64,000 nt of DNA from M3007 sp044350425. GTDB lineage: Bacteria > Bacteroidota > Bacteroidia > Chitinophagales > Saprospiraceae. How positions within the stretch are numbered: position 1 is the first letter of the stretch; the number at the start of each line of letters is the position of its first letter. The stretch covers positions 19,265 to 83,264 of the forward strand of contig JBILHS010000011.1 in assembly GCA_044350425.1 (NCBI GenBank), given 5' to 3'. The translations under genes were made by a program, and so were the position numbers. This document shows, one piece after another, positions 18,435-27,208 of the stretch. The notes beneath the pieces were generated by a model. That model saw nothing but the letters and a program-made list of their open reading frames with translations, did not search any database and was not told the origin of the DNA.

Positions 18435-20870
18435 CTATGTTCTAACCACCGTAAGCTTTCGCACAAAAACCTGACTACCCACCCAAACAGTCACTGTATA
18501 CATCCCCGCAGGACTTAAGGTCAGATCAATCGGGATGCTAAGTATATCGGTTTGCACCGTCGGATTTCCCAGAATCAATCGTCCGGTCCAGTCGCGGATT
18601 TCGACGCGGAGCGCGGCTGATTGGTGCAATTTCAGGGAAAGCGTGGCCATGCCATTGCTGGGATTGGGCGAAAGCAGGAAATGTTGGAACGTGGCGGCTT
18701 CTGTAATGCTGGATGTGGTCGTTATGGTTACTGAGAGGGTCTCTGTGCATCCATTTGCATCCGCAATTGTGACCGTATAAGTGCCACCTGAAAGTCCCGA
18801 AAGGTTCTGAGTTATTCCCCCGTTGCTCCAAAGGTATTGATAGGGCGGAAGGCCTCCCACGATACTAAGATTCACCGCGCCATCATTTGTATTGGGGGCT
18901 GATTCGTTGATAACTGAGGCGGAAAGTGAAATTGGGGTAGTTGTAACATTAAATTCGCCAGTTTCCGCGGAGCATCCTAGAGCATCGGTAATAGTTAGGT
19001 TGACTAAGCTTGGAAGGGTGTAAAGGGTGCAACTATCGGTGCTTCCATTTGACCAAAGATATGAAAATGGAAGAACGCCCCCGCCGGTAACACTTCCGCA
19101 AAACTCACTCGCTCCGTTGCAGTCAATAAATGATACATCAAACCAAGCCATCATTGAAGATGGTACAAATTCAATAAACTTAATCGCCCCGATCGAATTA
19201 TTCGCATATACGCCCCCCCCGGGCGCACTGACGTTTTTAATGGCCCGAACCTGATAAAACAAGTTTCCCGGGATGGGACTATTGTCTATAAAATTGGTAC
19301 TGGTGGTCAGCACGGTGGTCAATCGGGTATAAGGGCCATCCTGCGAAGGCGCCCGATATACATGGTAGCCATCTACTGAATCTGTGGAACCGGTCCAGTT
19401 GAGTTCAACTTTTTTGCAATTCAAATTCGTAAGCGTGAGGTCGCTCACCGGTTTCAATACATGGGCACGCAGGGTTGGATCGCCCAGCAAGGCTACGTGC
19501 GCGCCACCCTTTCCGAAAGCGTTTGCAAAACCGATATTGTATTGTGCATTCATGGTCTCCCGTATGCAGAATCCAATAGTTTCACCCGAAGCAAGGCCCT
19601 GATTAAATCCATGCGGCCTGCCCGCCCAGGAGCAGGTAAGGATCCCGCCGCGGGAAGCCAGGGCAGAAGGCATAAACGGATCGTTTTCATAATCCCAATC
19701 CCCGAAATAGGACCCAAACAGGTTAGAAAAAACGATATTCACCGTATCAGTAGCAAAATTTGAACTTGAGCCTACCCCACCGGCCCCATTGTAATTCCCG
19801 CCGCCACAGCCGTATCCGAGCAGATAGGATTGTGACTCGGTTCCTTCAAAAAAATCAGTTTCTACGATGTTGGCTTCCCCAACCAGGGGATAGGCATTGC
19901 GATAGCCGCTGGATCCGAAAGCCTCTCCGCTGAAGTAGCCAAAATTGTCGTCCACCAGTGCTTTGTTTTGTATAGAAAAATCACCGATCCTCCACTTATG
20001 ATTCTTGTCCAGGTAACGTCTCATCAATCCGATCTGGTCTGCCTCTCCGAAAGCAGCGGCATTGATGTGCCGGAAATCCACGCGACCCACCTGAAGTTCA
20101 ACGATGCTGGGCAAATAACTTTGATCAAATTTGCCATCAAACGGGATGTTTTTGTTCACAGCACGACCCGGTGAAATATTATTCACAGTTGAATCTGTCC
20201 AATTGCCATTTACGTCTGCATAATAAGCATCCGATGGCCAGGCTCCCTGGTGGTCACCATGACCATCCCAGGCAGTATTGCCTGAATATGGAATCGGGAC
20301 GGTGCCTAGCAGCAATACGGCTTTTACATTACCAGGGTCTGCTGTATAGGAAGTACTGATCTGATTTTTAATGGATTGAACTGTGGAAGACGGGCCGGTA
20401 TGGAAAGGAATAGGCCACCAGCCATCACCGCGCAGATCATTTTTCAGACGGGCAAGCTCCACACCCAGCGCATCTGCGGTGGTCGAGTCCACGAAGATGA
20501 GGATCTTTCCACGGCTGTCTATCGGCTTGGCCTGAATCGCTACGTGTGCATAACCATAAGCATTCAGGTTATTGATGGTCCGCTGGATCATGTATTCATA
20601 CACCTGTCCATTGGTCACGTTGTTGTCCGTAAGCGTGGTAAGATTGGAGTTGGCCAGGTTGATGATCTGTTGCCATGCCGTGCCGCCTTGCCCTTTGGTA
20701 CGGCGTCGGATCAGAAGACCTGCGCTGCCCGGATTGGGCCAACTGAGCGTGATACTGGTTGGGCCGGCAGCAATGCTGGCAGTGAGCGGCACCGTTACAT
20801 CTTTGGAGGTTTGTGCATGCGATACCTGGAAGCACAGGAACAAAACGAGCAGGGTAGAAAGTAGTTTCAT
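18435..20870 (-). CDS. Gingipain-like paralogue lacking the candidate catalytic His
   Basis: An 811-residue secreted paralogue of the neighbouring gene. Start at 20870 gives the signal peptide MKLLSTLLVLFLCFQVSHAQ; a start at 20939 would add 23 residues before it. Domain order: Fn3-like, caspase/gingipain-like, Fn3-like, two SprB-like repeats, T9SS type A tail. It lacks the seven Ig-like repeats. The Cys motif ILTCSWAG and LLGDPTLRA are kept, but the His motif reads GSYFGDWD: TTC (Phe) replaces CAT (His). If that His is catalytic, this copy is an inactive adhesin or decoy. The pair looks like a tandem duplication with later change in the repeat array. Confidence 0.8.
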   Translation of the reverse strand: MKLLSTLLVLFLCFQVSHAQTSKDVTVPLTASIAAGPTSITLSWPNPGSAGLLIRRRTKGQGGTAWQQIINLANSNLTTLTDNNVTNGQVYEYMIQRTINNLNAYGYAHVAIQAKPIDSRGKILIFVDSTTADALGVELARLKNDLRGDGWWPIPFHTGPSSTVQSIKNQISTSYTADPGNVKAVLLLGTVPIPYSGNTAWDGHGDHQGAWPSDAYYADVNGNWTDSTVNNISPGRAVNKNIPFDGKFDQSYLPSIVELQVGRVDFRHINAAAFGEADQIGLMRRYLDKNHKWRIGDFSIQNKALVDDNFGYFSGEAFGSSGYRNAYPLVGEANIVETDFFEGTESQSYLLGYGCGGGNYNGAGGVGSSSNFATDTVNIVFSNLFGSYFGDWDYENDPFMPSALASRGGILTCSWAGRPHGFNQGLASGETIGFCIRETMNAQYNIGFANAFGKGGAHVALLGDPTLRAHVLKPVSDLTLTNLNCKKVELNWTGSTDSVDGYHVYRAPSQDGPYTRLTTVLTTSTNFIDNSPIPGNLFYQVRAIKNVSAPGGGVYANNSIGAIKFIEFVPSSMMAWFDVSFIDCNGASEFCGSVTGGGVLPFSYLWSNGSTDSCTLYTLPSLVNLTITDALGCSAETGEFNVTTTPISLSASVINESAPNTNDGAVNLSIVGGLPPYQYLWSNGGITQNLSGLSGGTYTVTIADANGCTETLSVTITTTSSITEAATFQHFLLSPNPSNGMATLSLKLHQSAALRVEIRDWTGRLILGNPTVQTDILSIPIDLTLSPAGMYTVTVWVGSQVFVRKLTVVRT

Positions 20871-20991
20871 AGAAGAGTATGATGAATGAAAGCTGGTAAG
20901 AAAGCGGGACAATATTATCCCAAATAATCTAATTACCAATCACCAAGATTCAAAAACCACCATAAATTATCCCTGTGTTCTACCCAAAAAA

Positions 20992-21711
20992 TCACAATCC
21001 CAAAACATCTGCCATTCCAAAAACACCCTGCTTGTCTACGAGCCATTGCGCTGCTAAAACAGCCCCGGCAGCGAAGCCCGCCCGGGAGTGCGCCTTATGC
21101 TCTATACTGATCTCATCGACTACACTTTGCCAGCGTACCAGGTGCGTGCCAGGTACTTCTCCTTCGCGTATGGCCGTAATGGGTATTTGGCCCGGAGCAG
21201 TTTCTTCCGGCAACAAGGACCAACTATTATACCGGCCGGCGTTTGCTATCAGCTCGTTCGCCAGCGTAAGGGCGGTACCGCTTGGTGCATCCAGTTTGTG
21301 GATGTGATGGGTCTCGATGAGGGATGCAGCGTATTCTGGTCTGGCGGCCATCAATTGAGCAAGCTGGCGGTTCAGCGCAAAAAAAAGGTTGACCCCCACA
21401 CTAAAATTGGAGGCCCATAACATGGCACCTTTTTGCGCCAGACAAAATTGCTGTGCATCCGGAAGATGTTCAAGCCAACCCGTGGTACCGCTGACCACCG
21501 GCACACCGGCCCGAAGACAGTGCATGACGTTTTCAAAAGCAACCGCCGGCTGGGTAAACTCTATAGCGACGTCCGCCTGACGCAACAAGTCTGGTGTGAG
21601 CGTTGTAAGATCCTCCCGACGAATGCGCCAGACGATCTCTATCCCCTGGCGTTCAGCGATCTGTTCGATCGCCTTGCCCATTTTGCCGTAGCCAAATATA
21701 CCGAGTTTCAT
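20992..21711 (-). CDS. dapB: 4-hydroxy-tetrahydrodipicolinate reductase
   Basis: NAD(P)H-dependent reductase of the diaminopimelate/lysine pathway. The 239 residues include the Rossmann motif GIFGYGKMGKAI at residues 4-15, SGTTGW (about 74-79), and the catalytic region ETHHIHKLDAPSGTA with H135, H136 and K139. The C-terminal HKAHSRAGFAAGAV motif is also present. It is followed by the gingipain-like gene 120 bp away and preceded by a START-domain gene 32 bp away on the same strand. Confidence 0.96.
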   Translation of the reverse strand: MKLGIFGYGKMGKAIEQIAERQGIEIVWRIRREDLTTLTPDLLRQADVAIEFTQPAVAFENVMHCLRAGVPVVSGTTGWLEHLPDAQQFCLAQKGAMLWASNFSVGVNLFFALNRQLAQLMAARPEYAASLIETHHIHKLDAPSGTALTLANELIANAGRYNSWSLLPEETAPGQIPITAIREGEVPGTHLVRWQSVVDEISIEHKAHSRAGFAAGAVLAAQWLVDKQGVFGMADVLGL

Positions 21712-21743
21712 GTTTTATTCGAGTGGTGAGGCAAGCTTCACAA

Positions 21744-22391
21744 TCAATCCTTGAGGTGTGCCAATTTAGCCTGCTTGTATTTTTCCTGTTGTACAAAGCC
21801 GCGAATATTTTTGATCGTTTCACGTGGACCTACCTCAAGGGCCATATTGATCAACCAATCAGGCAGGCTACCGCCTGGATCTGAGTAAATGTAGTATTCC
21901 ACGTACGTCCAGCCACCCTGGCCTGGTACCAGGGTCCAGGTGGTATGGGTATTGCGCATCCTTACGAGGCCTTTTTGTTCGGGTAAAAAACCGGGATCCG
22001 CCTTGCTGGTAGCGGTAATGCGTTGGGTAACAGGATCCTGCACCATTTTGGAGTGCACCACGATGTCCCGATCATCTAAAGGCCAGGGAAAGTCCAGGCG
22101 GGAGTAGTAGTAACTTTCCCATTCGGATACTTTTTTAAGTGGTCTGGCCTCTGCAACTTTGTAGCCCCATTTAGGGTAATTTTCCACTTCAGAAAGGAGC
22201 GTAACCAAACCAGAAAGGCTGGCCTTTAAGGAGGTAATGAGTTTCAATTCATATACATCCGAGGTTTTTCTATAATAGACTTTGACCCCTTCTTTTTCAT
22301 TTTTGAAAACCCAACCATCCGTGTTTTGAGCCAGGAGAAGACTTGGTATTAACAAAGCTGAGCAGAGGAGCATCAGAATTTTTTTCTGCAT
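21744..22391 (-). CDS. Secreted START-domain protein
   Basis: A 215-residue protein with a signal peptide (MQKKILMLLCSALLIPSLLL, cleavage near AQ) and one START/SRPBCC lipid-binding-type domain covering the rest. Recognisable features are the VKVYYRK strand, the NYPKWGYKVAEARPLKK segment, LDDRDIVV and the C-terminal helix GPRETIKNIRGFV. In Bacteroidota such proteins are of unknown ligand. It lies just upstream of dapB (32-bp spacer) and is probably co-transcribed with it. The gene opposite starts divergently at 22671. Confidence 0.88.
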   Translation of the reverse strand: MQKKILMLLCSALLIPSLLLAQNTDGWVFKNEKEGVKVYYRKTSDVYELKLITSLKASLSGLVTLLSEVENYPKWGYKVAEARPLKKVSEWESYYYSRLDFPWPLDDRDIVVHSKMVQDPVTQRITATSKADPGFLPEQKGLVRMRNTHTTWTLVPGQGGWTYVEYYIYSDPGGSLPDWLINMALEVGPRETIKNIRGFVQQEKYKQAKLAHLKD

Positions 22392-22617
22392 AAAATTTAG
22401 TTACAAAATGGCCTAAGATTGGTGACCTGTAAATTTCTGGTTGGACTAGGTCTTCTAAGAACAATAGGAAGCAAATAACGTTGCAACTCAGTAACCCAAT
22501 ATTTCAGCTGCCAAGTTTCATCCAATTTTTTGTAGGCAGCAAAAAGGGGGCCGACTGTGTCATTTGCCATTGCCCGACCAATTGTTTTTTTTACCCGGGA
22601 ATCTCCACCCAGCCCTG

Positions 22618-22635
22618 GCAAAGTTCGTACTTTGC
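22618..22635. promoter_or_regulatory. Palindrome upstream of the lysyl-oxidase-like gene
   Basis: GCAAAGT-TCGT-ACTTTGC is a perfect 7-bp inverted repeat 36 bp before the ATG at 22671, in the divergent promoter region. The right half (TACTTTG) is one base short of the TAnnTTTG box, so it may combine a weak -7 box and an operator. Confidence 0.4.
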
Positions 22636-22670
22636 ATCAGGTTTATATTCACTTCGCTTTTTCTCATTGT

Positions 22671-25067
22671 ATGCGATTAACAACTTACTTCTTAGCCTTT
22701 TTTCTGTGCTCTTTTGCGCGTCAGGCATTGGCCCAATGTGATCCGGAGCAAAATACCATCCGGCTTGAGATCAACACAGATTCTTACTATTGGGAACAAA
22801 GCTGGAAAATAACCAGTGAAGATGGAACCATAACTTACGGAACAGGTACTGTTCCGGATTCTGAAACCCATCAATTTATATACTGTGTTCCTGAAGGAGC
22901 ATGCGTTAAATTTGTGATTACGGATAGCTCAAAAGACGGTTTTTTTCCCGATGGCTATTACAAGCTTTTTGTGAATGACGTTTTAGCTTATACCAGTGTC
23001 ACAGGGAGCTATTTTGATGTTGAAACCGTGATCTTTAACTGCCCTGCCGGCACCTCCTGTTCAAGCCCTATTTATTTAACAACGGGTACCGGATTCACAC
23101 CCACCAATGAGGAGACCTGGTTCAGTTTTACCCCGATAGATACCGGCAACTATGTATTTACAACCTGTGGTGCTGCCTGCAAAACTAAAATCTGGGGGTA
23201 CGAAACCTGCGCGGGTATTTTTCTTTCAGAGATTTACCTCGGTACCATCTTTTACGCGGATAGCGGATGTCCGGACAGTTCGGCTTCGGTTTCCGTCAAT
23301 CTTCAGGGTGGAAAAGAATATTTCTTTCGGGTGCGGTATCAAACCATAGGATGCAGCCCAGATTCTATTCCCTATTCCCTAACCTTTTTAGGGCCCGTAA
23401 TTGGTTGTACGGATCCGCTGGCATGCAATTATGAACCGCTGGCAACTTTTAGCGACACCTGTATCTATCCGGGCGACCCGGCTTGTGCAAAAGCACCGGA
23501 CCTGATAGTAAACCAGGAATTACTGCGTAGTACGCTGGAATTCTTAGACCTGAACAACCCGGACGTTTGTGTGGTGCAAGAGGGCTGTTTGCGTGGATTG
23601 GGGGATCGGCAGATCATTCACTTTGCCACCCAGATCCAGAATATCGGTGATGCGGACTTTTTTATTGGTAAGACCCCCACGGATATCAATGCGGTTTCTA
23701 CCCAATTTGTGTACGACCCCTGTCACCAGCACTGGCATTATATGGGCTATGCTGAATACCTTTTATACAATTCTGCGGGCTACCGGGTAGCCATCGGCTC
23801 GAAAACAGGCTTTTGCATTCTCGACACAGAGTGTTCTGGTGGAGGTCAGGCGAAGTTTCTGTGCAACAATATGGGTATTTCTGCCGGCTGCGGTGATGTT
23901 TATGGCACTGATACGCCCTGCCAATGGATCGATATTACCGGCCTGCCGGCAGACGATTATACGATGGTGGTTCGCGTCAACTGGGACCAAAGTCCGGACA
24001 ATGTTGGGCGGGTGGAAAAACGCTTCGACAACAACTGGGCCCAGGCATGTTTCAATCTATCTTACGATGGCAACGCGCCAGAGGTCGTATTCAACGAAGA
24101 TTCCTGCAAACAATTCACCGACTGTCTGGGCGAGGTTTTTGGCAGTGCTGCTCCCGATTGCAATGGCGTATGTGGTGGCGTTGCACTGATTGGCGACTGG
24201 AATCTGGATACACTCCGAAATTCAACTGATGTCATGGAGTACCTCAACGCATCGCTTGCGGATAACGGCACTCCAACGGCTTGCACTGAGCTTCATGAAG
24301 ACAACCAGATCAATGTATTTGATGCCGCCCTGCTTCAGGAATGTAATCTTTATGCCAATGATCAGCAACACTGGATCCAGCGTTTCCCCTGCCAATTCCC
24401 TACCGGTTTTCTCAATACACAAGATCTGGTCACACTCAGGCCAGGCAATCTGGATACCCTGACAAAAACTTTTGAAATCGAGATCGTGAATCCATACCAT
24501 GAGGTGATGGCCTATGAATTTTCGGTCAGCGGCCTGATCATCGAATCGGTAGAAAACCTTTCTATGGAGCATCAGGTGGTTCCGGCATTCAACCCCTTCT
24601 CCGGTGAAATTCTTGCCCTGGCTGCCGACGAATCCGCCCTAAACAAACACTTCACTCCGACGCCGTTTTTGCGCATCCACTATGCTGCTTTGACCGATCA
24701 TAAGGTTTGTATATCAGCGATCACTGCGATCGTAAATAACCAGTACCAGCGGAGTAATGCTACCCTGGCGGACCCAAATTGTGTGCCTGCAAACTACGTT
24801 TCTATCAGCGAAGCGGGCCGCGCTCCCTTTGCTGTATTCGTCCAACCCAACCCCATGCGCGAAAGCACCACCGTTTTTTTTGAAAACAAAAATGCAGAAT
24901 CCATGTCTTTTACCCTGAGCGACCTGACCGGACGTACACTGCGGAGCTTTAGCGATCTTCGCGGAGAATCTGTAAACCTAGAGCGCGAAGGCCTGCCCGA
25001 AGGCACCTACCTGTTCACCCTGCACGGCAGTCGTGGCAGTGTAATCGGAAAAATTGTTATTCAGTGA
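22671..25067 (+). CDS. T9SS-exported lysyl-oxidase-like protein with dockerin-like repeats
   Basis: A 798-residue secreted protein; start at 22671 gives the signal peptide MRLTTYFLAFFLCSFARQAL, while a start at 22557 would precede it with non-signal sequence. N-terminal beta-sandwich domains are followed by a Cys-rich GCTDPLACNYEP motif, then a lysyl-oxidase domain (about residues 285-490). This has the copper site CHQHWH (H352, H354, H356), K378 in GSKTGFC and Y411 in DVYGTD, the pair that forms the LTQ cofactor in animal LOX, plus PCQWIDIT. A dockerin-like module (DWNLDTLRNSTDVMEYL, DNQINVFDAALLQ) and a T9SS type A tail follow. Its likely activity is copper-dependent oxidation of lysyl amines on extracellular protein. 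Confidence 0.88.
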   Translation: MRLTTYFLAFFLCSFARQALAQCDPEQNTIRLEINTDSYYWEQSWKITSEDGTITYGTGTVPDSETHQFIYCVPEGACVKFVITDSSKDGFFPDGYYKLFVNDVLAYTSVTGSYFDVETVIFNCPAGTSCSSPIYLTTGTGFTPTNEETWFSFTPIDTGNYVFTTCGAACKTKIWGYETCAGIFLSEIYLGTIFYADSGCPDSSASVSVNLQGGKEYFFRVRYQTIGCSPDSIPYSLTFLGPVIGCTDPLACNYEPLATFSDTCIYPGDPACAKAPDLIVNQELLRSTLEFLDLNNPDVCVVQEGCLRGLGDRQIIHFATQIQNIGDADFFIGKTPTDINAVSTQFVYDPCHQHWHYMGYAEYLLYNSAGYRVAIGSKTGFCILDTECSGGGQAKFLCNNMGISAGCGDVYGTDTPCQWIDITGLPADDYTMVVRVNWDQSPDNVGRVEKRFDNNWAQACFNLSYDGNAPEVVFNEDSCKQFTDCLGEVFGSAAPDCNGVCGGVALIGDWNLDTLRNSTDVMEYLNASLADNGTPTACTELHEDNQINVFDAALLQECNLYANDQQHWIQRFPCQFPTGFLNTQDLVTLRPGNLDTLTKTFEIEIVNPYHEVMAYEFSVSGLIIESVENLSMEHQVVPAFNPFSGEILALAADESALNKHFTPTPFLRIHYAALTDHKVCISAITAIVNNQYQRSNATLADPNCVPANYVSISEAGRAPFAVFVQPNPMRESTTVFFENKNAESMSFTLSDLTGRTLRSFSDLRGESVNLEREGLPEGTYLFTLHGSRGSVIGKIVIQ

Positions 25068-25078
25068 TTGGATGAATT

Positions 25079-25176
25079 GGTGATTGGGTGAATTGGGGTG
25101 CCTGCGTCTGGCACTTTAAGCGCCATTAGAACGGCCATGCATGTTAAGCTTTGGCTCCCCAATTCAACCAATCACC
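25079..25176. repeat. 20-bp inverted repeat with 58-base loop
   Basis: GGTGATTGGGTGAATTGGGG (25079-25098) pairs with 25157-25176 with one mismatch. The left arm is itself part of a tandem of two 16-bp words (from 25064). It fills the spacer between the lysyl-oxidase-like gene and the next plus-strand gene. Confidence 0.88.
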
Positions 25177-25213
25177 AAAAACCATTTTTATTCATTTTTC
25201 AAATCAAATTTTT

Positions 25214-27067
25214 ATGCGACAAATTTTACAACGGAGTTTCTTTGCTACCCTTTCATTCTTCGCGCTGGGCGTCTTAAACGCTCAATTGGCAACACCCTTC
25301 TGGAGTGAAAATTTCACCAATGGTATTCCATCCAACTGGACCATTGCAGATGCTTCCGGCCAGAATATTCTCTGGACCTGGTGTCCCAACCCGGCTTTAG
25401 GCAATGGTGATCCAGGCTGCGCGCCTGTCTTCGATGATGCCACCAATGGTCAGATTCCATTTAAAGGTGCAACAGCAGGCACCGGCTCTATGGTACTTGA
25501 TTCGGACGAACCAGGAGACCTTCCTAAAAGCCATATTGCAGAACTTACTACCAGTAACATCGATTGTACCGGGAAGAATCAGGTTTTTGTCACTTTTCAG
25601 ACCCACATTGGTGTGTACTCGCTGGGGGCAGAAACAAATGCCGTACTACGGGTTAGTACCAATAATGGCAGTACCTGGACCAATTATACCGTTTTCCCGG
25701 GCCTGACGACCACTGCACGTTGGTCTGAGAACCCGGAGATTCCCATCATTGACATTTCTGCAACGGCAGCGAATCAGGCCAATGTACTGCTTCAATGGCA
25801 GTGGACCGGCAACTGGGAGTACATGTGGAGTCTGGATGATATCGAAGTGTATGACCAGAACCCAACGCCGGGAAATGATCTGTCCATCAGCGCATTTTTC
25901 TACCCTGTCTCAAGCTTTGCTACCCCGGTTTCGCAAATTGCTTCTGACACCTTCCAATTTGAGGTCAACCTCAACAACAATGGTTTGAACCCGCAGACCA
26001 ATATTGTGGTCACCGCATATGTAAAAGAAGATGGTGGCAGCACCTTGCATACGCAAACCATTACCATCCCGTCCCTTGCTGCCGGTGTGGTTGATAGCGG
26101 TTTTGTTTTCCCGATCCTTTACGCTCCTGAACTCAATACAGGTCTGTATACGATTGGTTATTCGGTAAGTACAGACTCCGTGGACCAACGCCCGACAGAC
26201 AATGTACGATCAAGTAGTTTTGTGGTGAGCAACAATCAGTTTGCCAAAGAAGATGGCCCCGAACAGGGTTACAGACCAAGCGCTGGAGGTGACTGGGCGA
26301 TTGCCAATACCTATCGCATGAATGGCGGCAACTTTGAATTGTACAAAGCAACGCAAGCGGAATTTGCTTTCTCTACGAATGCAGATGAAATCGCCCCGGG
26401 TGAAGTGGATGCAGCGATCTATCTTTTCAAAGTCAATGCGGATGTTGCAGAAGACTTTTCTGATTTTGATCCATCCTCTATTCTGAGCTCAAGTACTGAA
26501 TGGGTGGGTGCCGGCAATTACGAGGCACCTGATTCCTTGGACAACTACGAACTGCAGCAAGCCGTGATTTCTGATCTGAACACGGGTCTTCCCGGAGTTA
26601 TTCTGGAGCCAGGAGCACGCTACCTTGTGGCCATGGAATACGCGAATGCCAGCGCGCAGGCATTCCATGCATTCAATGACGACGTATTTTACTATTTCCC
26701 ATCTACCTTCGTCTTCAACACGGATTGGAATGTCAATGGATTTGGTGGAGACGTCAATGCCTTATTGCGCTTATACATCAGTCTGGTGAGTACCACTGAT
26801 GAGCAAGCGCTTCCGGAAAACACCCTCAGCTTGTTTCCAAACCCGGTAGTCGAAACGCTCCAATTGGGCGTTCAATTCGAGAAGCCAACCGATGCGACCA
26901 TTACGATTGCCGATATGCAGGGTCGGGTAATCACGTTTGAAGACCGCAGTGGGCTCACGAACGAGACTCTTCGCTATCAGTTGCCACAATTGGCCTCCGG
27001 CACTTACCTTGCCCGTATCGCTACGGCAAAAGGTTCTTTGACCCGGAAATTCACCGTAATTAAGTAG
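25214..27067 (+). CDS. T9SS-exported jelly-roll (choice-of-anchor J/MAM-like) protein
   Basis: A 617-residue secreted protein of unknown function. Start at 25214 gives the signal peptide MRQILQRSFFATLSFFALGV; a start at 25151 would encode repeat-derived residues first. A choice-of-anchor J/MAM-like jelly-roll (about 25-215: FWSENFTNGIPSNWT, LDDIEVYD) is followed by a CARDB-like domain (about 220-340), a further beta domain and a T9SS type A tail (LSLFPNPVVETLQLG to KFTVIK). It shares the jelly-roll with the gene at 28474-30342. Probably a surface adhesin or binding protein. Confidence 0.82.
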   Translation: MRQILQRSFFATLSFFALGVLNAQLATPFWSENFTNGIPSNWTIADASGQNILWTWCPNPALGNGDPGCAPVFDDATNGQIPFKGATAGTGSMVLDSDEPGDLPKSHIAELTTSNIDCTGKNQVFVTFQTHIGVYSLGAETNAVLRVSTNNGSTWTNYTVFPGLTTTARWSENPEIPIIDISATAANQANVLLQWQWTGNWEYMWSLDDIEVYDQNPTPGNDLSISAFFYPVSSFATPVSQIASDTFQFEVNLNNNGLNPQTNIVVTAYVKEDGGSTLHTQTITIPSLAAGVVDSGFVFPILYAPELNTGLYTIGYSVSTDSVDQRPTDNVRSSSFVVSNNQFAKEDGPEQGYRPSAGGDWAIANTYRMNGGNFELYKATQAEFAFSTNADEIAPGEVDAAIYLFKVNADVAEDFSDFDPSSILSSSTEWVGAGNYEAPDSLDNYELQQAVISDLNTGLPGVILEPGARYLVAMEYANASAQAFHAFNDDVFYYFPSTFVFNTDWNVNGFGGDVNALLRLYISLVSTTDEQALPENTLSLFPNPVVETLQLGVQFEKPTDATITIADMQGRVITFEDRSGLTNETLRYQLPQLASGTYLARIATAKGSLTRKFTVIK

Positions 27068-27070
27068 TTA

Positions 27071-27208
27071 GTTTCAAGTTGAAAGTTTCAAGTTGAAAGT
27101 TTCAAGTTGAAAGTTGGACCTGAGCACTGGTCTGTGACTTTTAACTTGAAACTTGAAACTTGAAACTTTTAACTTGAAACTTTTAACTTGAAACTTTTAA
27201 CTCGAAAC
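27071..27208. repeat. Heptamer repeat locus C (GTTTCAA/GTTGAAA and TTGAAAC/TTTTAAC)
   Basis: The left arm is six heptamers, GTTTCAA and GTTGAAA alternating (27071-27112). The right arm is ten heptamers drawn from TTTTAAC and TTGAAAC, the last being TCGAAAC (27139-27208). The arms are complementary. The array fills the spacer between two convergent genes and runs into lpxB: its last three codons and stop (27197-27208) are repeat sequence. Confidence 0.95.
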
